From: Lachnospiraceae bacterium
GTDB taxonomy: Bacteria > Bacillota > Clostridia > Lachnospirales > Lachnospiraceae
Assembly: GCA_003484785.1 (NCBI GenBank)
Contig: DNAD01000300.1
Span: 1 to 6,143, forward strand
DNA: 6,143 nt
Direction of reading: 5' to 3'
This document shows, piece by piece, positions 5,265-6,143 of the stretch; the first letter of the stretch is position 1, and the number at the start of each line of letters is the position of its first letter. The notes below the pieces were generated by a model, which worked only from the letters and a program-made list of their open reading frames with translations, was not told the DNA's origin and ran no database searches. The position numbers and the translations under genes were made by a program.

Positions 5265-6143
5265 TTACTTAACCATATCCTCAAGCACTTCCTTAAGCGC
5301 TATTATGTTTCCGGCCGCTATATCAAGCTCCTCTGAGGAAAGCTCCCCTTCCTCAAGAAGATCTGTCAGGTTCTTGCATGTTCTGCTTATGTTATCCGTA
5401 CGGTATATAAATCTCATTCCGCCGTTTACGTTATCCGCAATCTCCTGAGCGCTCTCCGCATGCGCCACCGACACAGATGAATAATAGACAGGATCTAAGG
5501 CAAGCTCTGCAGCTTCGCCCGTAAAAACAGGCAGCAGTCCTTCCTTTGCGGCTTCGTCCATCAATCCCCCTTCATATTCCTCGCCCATGGGTATCCCGTA
5601 AAGGTTAAAGCCCATTTCACCCAGACTTTTCATCGAAAGCTCACTTTCCTCAGGCATAAGGAAGGGTACCATGCCCGAGGCTTCCTTACTGTATTCCGAA
5701 AGAGTCTGAAGCTCACTCTTTATATCGGCATCGGGAGCAAAATACGAAACCGGGAAGACGATCCCTGCCACCGGGAGCATCAACAGCGCCTTTCCAAGAT
5801 CGTCCGTCGTTCCTTCCATAGCCGTACCCGTCTCTTCCCCCAGAAGCCCTGAGGGATCCGTTATAAACAGCTGTGCTGCCTTCTGTTCGGGGGTCATGGA
5901 CATAAGCCTTAAGACCACCGGGTCCGAAAACCTGCCCCTGAGATGCTCCGGAATATCCTCCTCGGCAATGCTCTCAGGTAAAAGTGACTTCGTCTCCTCT
6001 TCCATGAGGTCCGCAGGGCGCTCAAAGCCGCCTTGCGATGTCTTAAGCTCCGAGGTTACCTCTTTGGGAACATATTCAGGCACGCCTGTATCGGTATTCG
6101 GGAAGAACTGCCTGACCATGATTATCACCATCACCGCGATCAG
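5265..6143 (-). CDS. Membrane-anchored degenerate GH3/NagZ-like domain protein (partial, cut by the window edge)
   Basis: The frame is open to the right edge; the visible product is 292 residues and the true start lies outside. The first visible residues (LIAVMVIIMV) are the end of a transmembrane helix, so the rest should be extracellular. An acidic linker (about 14-75) is followed by features of family 3 glycoside hydrolase N-terminal domains: LMSMTPEQKAAQLF (about 80-93, like the MTLEEKVGQL opening of NagZ), PVAGIVFPVSYFAPDADIKS (about 124-143, like the pGGVILF strand), MVPFLMPEES (about 158-167, where NagZ has an IDQEGG-type sequence), DPVYYSSVSVAHAESAQ (about 217-233) and a C-terminal LSSEELDIAAGNIIALKEVL (about 268-287). 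The KHFPGHG and catalytic Asp segments of active NagZ are not present and the barrel is shortened, so it is probably a non-catalytic glycan-binding or scaffold protein. It directly precedes the LCP gene (TAA, ACA, GTG) and is likely its partner. Confidence 0.7.
   Translation of the reverse strand: MIAVMVIIMVRQFFPNTDTGVPEYVPKEVTSELKTSQGGFERPADLMEEETKSLLPESIAEEDIPEHLRGRFSDPVVLRLMSMTPEQKAAQLFITDPSGLLGEETGTAMEGTTDDLGKALLMLPVAGIVFPVSYFAPDADIKSELQTLSEYSKEASGMVPFLMPEESELSMKSLGEMGFNLYGIPMGEEYEGGLMDEAAKEGLLPVFTGEAAELALDPVYYSSVSVAHAESAQEIADNVNGGMRFIYRTDNISRTCKNLTDLLEEGELSSEELDIAAGNIIALKEVLEDMVK

Overview
The window looks like part of the chromosome of a Gram-positive, Firmicutes-type bacterium, most likely a Clostridia/Lachnospiraceae-like anaerobe. 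This rests on clean AGGAGG ribosome binding sites, an LCP (LytR-CpsA-Psr) cell-wall protein, the style of the small secreted protein, and the balanced base composition. It is an inference from style, not a database match.

Left half, plus strand (337-3308): a three-gene unit for surface-glycan building blocks. It holds a short-chain dehydrogenase/reductase (SDR, 337-1209), a Gfo/Idh/MocA-type NAD(P)-dependent sugar oxidoreductase (1330-2364) and a GtrB/DPM1-like membrane-anchored family 2 glycosyltransferase (2361-3308, overlapping the previous gene by 4 nt). A near-consensus sigma-A promoter (TTGACA, 17 nt, GATAAT) lies at 229-257. The 120-nt gap between the SDR and the oxidoreductase is almost entirely inverted repeats and can fold into two or three strong hairpins, with mutually exclusive pairings next to the ribosome binding site. 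The likely scheme is that the two oxidoreductases modify a sugar (nucleotide or lipid-linked) and the glycosyltransferase puts a sugar on undecaprenyl phosphate or transfers it at the membrane.

Middle (3309-3470): convergent junction. It holds an intrinsic terminator for the minus-strand gene and, just after the glycosyltransferase, a short out-of-frame stretch that reads like the start of a nucleotide-binding protein and may be a gene remnant.

Right half, minus strand (6143 down to 3471): a membrane-anchored protein with a degenerate, catalytically stripped GH3/NagZ-like domain (cut by the window edge), then an LCP-family protein after a 3-nt gap, then a 198-residue secreted protein of unknown function with its own strong ribosome binding site. 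LCP proteins attach glycopolymers to peptidoglycan, so the two halves plausibly serve the same theme of making a surface glycan and anchoring it to the wall.

The first 336 bases hold no gene I can call with confidence: they contain the operon promoter, a possible tail of a lost methyltransferase-like gene, and a weak leftward promoter candidate. No tRNA, rRNA, CRISPR array, insertion sequence or attachment site was seen.
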